DNA of 25,163 nt from Smittium culicis (Eukaryota > Kickxellomycota > Harpellomycetes > Harpellales > Legeriomycetaceae). How positions within the stretch are numbered: the stretch's first letter is position 1; each line of letters begins with the position of its first letter. Location of the stretch: positions 1 to 25,163 of the forward strand of contig LSSN01001815.1 in NCBI GenBank assembly GCA_001970855.1. The letters are read 5' to 3'. A program made the translations under genes and the position numbers. The notes beneath the pieces were generated by a model. It made no database searches. It had not been told where the DNA came from and saw only the letters and a program-made list of their open reading frames with translations. Shown here piece after piece: positions 20,262-25,163 of this stretch.

Positions 20262-23200
20262 GAAGAGGCGCAGTCATCAGCTATTTCTGAACACAAATTT
20301 CCTCCAGGATCTATTGAGAACCATTTGGTCCTTATATCTAGCCAGTATTCTCATTTTTTATGATTTTTAAAGTCAATAGTAATTTTTTGTTGTAGGTCGT
20401 ATTTCCACATGTTAAATATTTCTTCATCAGTTATATTAGTATCTGATAGGGTAAATTTAACCGTTACTCGATTTATAATTCAGACAGCAAGCCCATACAG
20501 TATTTCGACTTTCAGAAACATCTTTTCCAATGGTTGAAAAAATTGAATATAATATCTGTTTTTATTCTATTTGCTATCCCGTTTTCGAATGAATTTTTAC
20601 ATATAAAATTTTAAATTTTTTTCCACAAATTGTTAACTTGCTTCTTAATTAAATATGCAGAATTTTTTTCTTTACATGATTTACATTCTTTTAATTGGTT
20701 ATAAATACCCTAATAATTAATCCTGAACTTTTCTCCAGTAACTATTGCGCTTTGGAGAGGTACCATATGTGACTTATCATTTTAGGTTCCAGGTCTATTT
20801 TATGGTTTTTTATTTTATTAAAAAAAGGCTTAGCATTTGTTGTTATACCTATTGTTTTCATATAAGTTGAAATATAAATTCTTTTCTAACGTGTTCTTCG
20901 ATATTAAGTCTAGCTTTTTTTGTTTGATTATTTAGTTATTGGTTCGTTTTTTATAAAAAAGGTTTCGCTTGGAACTATAACATTTCCAGAGTATTTTTCA
21001 TCAAAAAATTTTTCCTTTAAACGCTATTCTATTGGTAAAATTACTTTATTTTCATTTATTATGTTACGCTGTAGAATTAATTATGCTAAATTTCATAATT
21101 AATAATGTTTCAAAATAATGCAACTGTTACGGTTCAAGTAATTTTTACCTAACTTATATCCTTAATTAGTTTAAAAATTCCTATTTAAAAGTAATTTTTG
21201 TGTTTTCTTATTTTTTTATTTTTTATGATCTTTTAACTATGTTTTTAAGATGATGTTAAACTAAAGCAATCAAGGCTGCTTTTATACCTTTTTTATCACA
21301 AATTATTTTGTAATAAACTTTATTAACTCAATAGTTAATAGAATAAAACATATTAGTATAAAAATATAATATAAACCAAGTCTTAAACACTGTATTCTTT
21401 ATTTTCGCTTTGCATTTTAATACATATGTATTATTATTATACCTATTTAATAAAATGACTATTTATTAATACTTCTTAACAGTCTTATATGTATTCTTAT
21501 TTTTTTGCTTTTAATTCAGGTTTAATATTCGTACATATGCTATCATTAGTAATAGTTTAATAAAAACGCAACACTATCAAAAATTTTGTTACGTGTATAT
21601 TGTAAAAAATACTTTTACTTTTTATGAATCCCGATTGGTTAGAGGTTATAATTTTTCCAATGACTTGTTGTAGTATATTACTTTATATTTTTGTGTATAC
21701 TTTCTTTTCTGTATTGGACAGAGTGATAGGCCTATAATTTTTTAACTCCTTTGGGTTTCCCTTTTTTGGAATCAACACTATTACAAATCTGACACTAAGC
21801 TTGTTCCAATTTTTCATTTCTGTGGGGTTATTAAAGATTTTTTTCTTTAAAGCATTTGTGAAATTCACAATTCAGTCCATCAGGTACAGAAGAATTTTTA
21901 TTTGGAGAACTAATTATAGACACCAAAATTTCATTTTTGGATATCCTTTACTCCAATAGGGTTTGATCAGAATTATTGAGCTTATTTTTAATGTAAGTAA
22001 TTAGTTTTGATTAGCTATCTGAGTATGTTAGTCCTTTAGAGAAAAGCTTAGAATAGAATGGCTGGCATTTTTATAGCATTTCATCTTTTCTCGTAATTTT
22101 TTGGCCATTTGAGTTATTTAGTTCGTTTATATCTTTTTTATTCTCTCTTTTTTTAGATTCGAAAAGAAGTGTTTATTTGATCTCTAATTTTTTATACCAA
22201 ATTAACACGCGTCCTTATAATCTTTCAATCAAGTTTTTCTTTTTTTGATCATCTTGATTTGATTTTTATTTTCTATTATTGCTTTGTTGTACTTTTTAAC
22301 TTTAGAGATGTCATTGATTTTTTTTAATATAGTATTGTATTTTTTATTGGTGAATTTCAGAGTTATCTATCTATTACTGAACTAGTTGTATTTATCCAAG
22401 TCAATGAAAATAATCTTGCACCTTTTTTTATTTCAGCACAATATTCCAGGCATTGAACGTTTGTGTCTAAGGCTCCATTAATAGTGTCTTTTGTAAGTGA
22501 TTTTTTAAAAAAGACTAAAATTAAGTTTGCAATTATTGGATGTCGTCTTTATTTTTTTCATGTTTTTTATTTATATCGATATGTACTTGTGATCGAAAAA
22601 TTCTTAAAGCTCAATTTCTTTAATAGTAGTATTGCTTATCATTTTTTCGCCAATCAGAAATTTTTCTACTCTAGATCTGTATTTTCCAGAATATTCAGAC
22701 CATATATAAACATTTTCATTGGTCAATAATTTACATATAACATTAAATAGCTTAAATTTATTTGTTAGTAGTTCCATATTTTTCTATTCCCTTTTATTGA
22801 TTATTTTAGGTGTGAACCTGTCTTTATACTCATTTTATGCCATATTCAAGTCTCCAACTATCAAAAGCTCTTTATTTATAATTAAATTACTGGTTAAATT
22901 TTCCTATAAAATCTCCATGGTGATTCTTCTGTCTTTTTCGTTATTGGGTAGATACAAATTCATTATTTTTAATTCTATGTTACTAGTTTTTTTTAGTTTT
23001 TTTATGTTTATTCTTTCTTTCAAAAAATACAGTTTTATATAAAATTTCGTATGTGTCATTATTAATTATTGTTGCAGTTATTTGGACCATATTATTATAT
23101 TATTCCAGTAGCATGACCAAAAAATTTTTTCTTTATCTTTTATGTTTATTTCTTGTAGACAAAAAATGTCAGACATGATTTTTTTTTTCAATCGAGCAAA

Positions 23201-23354
23201 AATTATTGTCTTTTTTTTTTTGTTGTCTCGTATTATTTTAACCTTTAATTTAGTTATTTCGAGCGAGGTATGTTCTTTTTTATTATTATTTATATTATTT
23301 AGATTGATGTTAATTTCCCTCCTATTATTAGGTTGGTAGTGGAGTTTATTTCAT
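20262..23354 (-). pseudogene. LINE (non-LTR retrotransposon) ORF2 pseudogene: endonuclease and reverse transcriptase
   Basis: Many frameshifts and stops, but the order of family motifs is clear on the minus strand. APE-type endonuclease: MSDIFCLQEINI (about 23177-23142), IMNLYLPNNEKDRR, VGDLNMA (22859-22839, the GDxN catalytic motif) followed by NEYKDRF, and a C-terminal YIWSEYSGKYRSRVEKFLI (about 22700-22640). Reverse transcriptase fingers: KLSVRFVIVLIPKKGNPKEL followed by KNYRPITLSNTE (21868-21683), then ITSNQSGFIKSKS (about 21650). I cannot find the palm Tyr-x-Asp-Asp motif between 21540 and 21120, so part of the palm may be deleted or mutated beyond recognition. The C-terminal region has ECKSCKEKNSAYLIKK (about 20700), resembling the CxxC part of an L1/Tx1-type Cys motif. 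Reading ends near 20262. The 3' end and tail are not defined. Confidence 0.85.
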
Positions 23355-24300
23355 TTACTCCATATCTATGTCAGCTTTGGTTTCGTTGAGAATTTCAGTA
23401 TCAGGTATGATAGTTAGTCCAAATTTATCATTAATTTTATCTTTTTCATTATTTATGCTTTTTTTTTATTTCGTTTGTATAATAATTTAGGCTATCAGTC
23501 TGATTCGCTTCTACGAACCCAAAGATAGACTGATCTTTTGTCGAAGCGAAGTTTAACACATCAGGTAATTCTATTCCTTTATTTTTTATATTAGACTCAG
23601 TTTCTATTGTTTTTATTTCTTCTCTCTTTTTTGGCTATTTTTTTAAGATTTCCAGTGTATCAGGCTTATCAGATATTGATATTTTTCTAATAAATGTTTT
23701 TCTAACGTTACTAATTTTTAGATTATCCCTATTGTGTATCTTATTAGGTTCTCTCATAGTTCTGATATCATTATTAGGCTCGTTCAAGCCATTTTTTTGA
23801 AAGAATAAAGTATTTGTATCATCTTTAATTTGCTGTGATGGGTTAAAATTTTTTTTAATTTTAATTTGAATTTTAGATTCACCAGGCGATTCGATATTAT
23901 CTATTCGTTAACAATCTCGTTAGGAAAAGTCTATTCATCTTGCAAACTTTCTATTTTTATTGGAAATTTTATCTTTTTTTGTATTTTCTAGGTTATTTTC
24001 AATAAAAATCTTTTTTATATGTTTTTTATGGTTTGATTCTCGATTTCTTTTCAATATTTTTTCATTTTTAATTTTAATATCTGGGAATTGATATTTCCAG
24101 TGGTCTACTTTTTTTTAATATGTGCAGATACTTTGACACCTTTCCATAAAAGCACTACTTTAGTATCATTTATATTGAAGTAATTAGGTATTTTCTTATC
24201 ATTCTTGGTTTATAGAACGATTTTAAAACTTTTTGGTGGATAAAAGTTTAAGTTTATGTGTTTAAAAGCGGTGATATCAGTAATTTATCGTGTGTCTTAC
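23355..24300 (-). pseudogene. LINE ORF1 pseudogene with a decayed zinc-knuckle
   Basis: Upstream of the endonuclease, the minus strand reads IPNYFNINDTKVVLLWKGVK (about 24195-24135), then RCQSICTY and DHWKYQFP (24105-24082). This is the arrangement of ORF1 proteins of Tx1/I-type LINEs, where an RNA-recognition-like segment is followed by CxxC...GH....CP. Here the GH is DH and the last Cys is Phe. A frame further on ends FGLTIIPDTEILNETKADI, then DME and TAA at 23357-23355. An ATG of the ORF2 frame follows immediately (23354-23352), so the two frames appear to abut as TAAATG. Frameshifts and stops make it non-functional. The exact 5' limit is uncertain. Confidence 0.65.
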
Positions 24301-24692
24301 AGGGTATCGTACGCTTTTTGGGAAACATACATAAAACTTAGGCCTACGTAAGATGGTACAATTATAAATTTTTATTCGTCACTATACTCAGATGTTTATA
24401 AGAATGTCAAGACTGGATTTTCAAGGAAGATTTATTAATATGTAAAAGATAATTATAATATGGACTAGGGACTAGGGGAATGAAATATTGTTGAACAGCA
24501 TTTATTTTCATGGAAAAGTATAACGCTATTCTTAAATATGTCTGGGAGAATGGGAAATGGGAAAATAGAAGAAAAACGTTTGGCCAATAGTTATCTAACA
24601 ATGGAGAAGAATCTCATTGTGACATAATAATCAATAATTGCGCCATAATAAATGTTGATTATGAAATTATTTTGCCCTTCAATTTTAGGAGG
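24301..24692. other. Region upstream of LINE ORF1, no gene seen
   Basis: A possible 5' part of LINE ORF1 or 5' UTR. I see no motif I can name. The 64-codon open stretch on the minus strand at 24407-24601 has no recognisable features and is not called as a gene. Confidence 0.3.
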
Positions 24693-24762
24693 ACTGGAAG
24701 CTGAAAACGGCGTACAGGGTTACTTTAAGGGCATAAATCGAAAAAGTTTTTGCTGACGGCGA

Positions 24763-24808
24763 CCCATCCCTCCCTTCTTCCCTCCCACGCCGCAATGCGG
24801 TTAGGGGG
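24763..24808 (-). other. Polypurine tract and GC-rich hairpin beside the Ty3-type remnant
   Basis: Read on the minus strand, CCCCCTAACCGCATTGCGGC is followed by a purine-only run (24786-24767) and then TGGG. CCGCATTGCGG is an 11-base palindrome. A polypurine tract followed by TG, about 70 bases downstream of the chromodomain stop, is where the plus-strand primer and the start of the 3' LTR lie in Ty3/gypsy elements. The other possibility is that this is the 5' end of the LINE. No second LTR is in the window to decide. Confidence 0.4.
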
Positions 24809-24852
24809 AACACACCTACAGTGGGCGGAAGGGTGTTTGTTTTGAAACGAAT

Positions 24853-25163
24853 TCATTTGATCTTTGGATTTTTCAGGAGAGATTTTTTCTTCTTACGAGT
24901 TGGTGGGCTAGACTGTGAACTTGGATTTTCAGGATATAAGTGGTGGAATGGTGTTTTTAGTCCTAGTTGAGTGATCTTGTCAGAATATTACCAGATTCTA
25001 TCGTAATTTGACGCACCTTGATATATATCAAGGTATTGTAGTCTTACATAGTGTAATCTAGAATCTATTATTTTGTCGACAGTATATTCTTGAGCTTCAG
25101 ATTCGATTTAGTGCTGAGTTTCTTCGAGCCTTGCTGCTATAGTATTTTCGTAATATTTTTCAA
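24853..25163 (-). pseudogene. C-terminal chromodomain of a Ty3/gypsy-type (chromovirus) integrase, partial and decayed
   Basis: The minus strand reads in one frame from the window edge to TGA at 24855-24853. It contains EYTVDKIIDSRLHYVRLQYL, DIYQGASNYDRIW, and PFHHLYPENPSSQSSPP followed by a basic TRKKKKSLLK tail. This follows the chromodomain pattern EY.V..I.D.R......QYL..W.G.....W.......L....F...HP. Two stops interrupt it (after ETQH, and after RIW where Glu is usual). The aromatic-cage Trp of KWKG reads Tyr (IYQG). Chromodomains at the end of integrase help target chromoviral elements to heterochromatin. The rest of pol would lie beyond the right edge. A stand-alone chromodomain protein pseudogene is the alternative. 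Confidence 0.65.
25017..25034. repeat. Perfect 18-bp palindrome CCTTGATATATATCAAGG
   Basis: The sequence is its own reverse complement. It lies within the chromodomain frame (the YLDIYQG segment), so it may simply be a coding coincidence. Confidence 0.6.

Noticed and set aside
22463..23339. Three plus-strand hydrophobic open stretches
   Set aside because: They lie opposite the LINE endonuclease. Their Phe/Leu-rich composition is the complement of Lys/Glu-rich coding on the minus strand.
24407..24601. 64-codon minus-strand open stretch
   Set aside because: No motif, and no continuity with the LINE ORF1 signal downstream.
1..25163. A nuclear code with stop codons reassigned to amino acids
   Set aside because: Glyoxalase II, the TMEM256-like copy A and SUV3 end at ordinary TAA or TAG exactly where the families end. 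Internal stops occur only in decayed elements.

Overview
The window is eukaryotic nuclear DNA. It is extremely AT-rich, its genes are interrupted by short GT-AG introns (about 64-141 nt), and it carries eukaryotic transposable elements and a nuclear-encoded mitochondrial helicase with a presequence-like N-terminus. The proteins (glyoxalase II, a TMEM256/DUF423 membrane protein, SUV3 helicase) and the elements (piggyBac, a LINE with an endonuclease, a Ty3-type chromodomain) fit an opisthokont. An AT-rich, early-branching fungus or similar lineage is my best guess, but this is a weak inference.

Gene-bearing part, 1-11100. The minus strand carries a glyoxalase II gene (249-1710, seven coding exons, with a possible mitochondrial first exon). 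It is followed by two tandem TMEM256/DUF423 paralogues (2528-2902 and 4191-4712), the second with an altered C-terminus. Between the paralogues lie a small poly(A)-tailed retroposon with a clear target-site duplication (3426-3609) and a long imperfect hairpin (3885-3990). A long gene-free stretch (4713-8480) holds a 196-bp piggyBac-type MITE (6641-6836). On the plus strand is an intact seven-exon SUV3 mitochondrial RNA helicase gene (8481-11097, 690 aa), whose reading frame I could follow through every splice.

Element graveyard, 11100-25163. First comes about 4 kb of extremely AT-rich DNA with unassigned decayed coding remnants. Next is a complete but broken piggyBac element (15948-19331) with its own TTAA-flanked end and a transposase pseudogene (16501-18284). 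It is followed by a decayed LINE on the minus strand (about 20262-24300), with a zinc-knuckle ORF1, an APE-type endonuclease, reverse-transcriptase remnants and a Cys-containing C-terminus. At the right edge is the C-terminal chromodomain of a Ty3/gypsy-type element (24853-25163), next to a polypurine tract and a GC-rich island.

The cellular genes are not an operon and share no obvious pathway, although glyoxalase II (long form), SUV3 and possibly TMEM256 all have mitochondrial connections. Nothing here convincingly represents a new multi-gene system. The most interesting points are the dual-start glyoxalase II arrangement, the diverging TMEM256 pair, the retroposon, the piggyBac/MITE pair, and the unassigned decayed reading frames.
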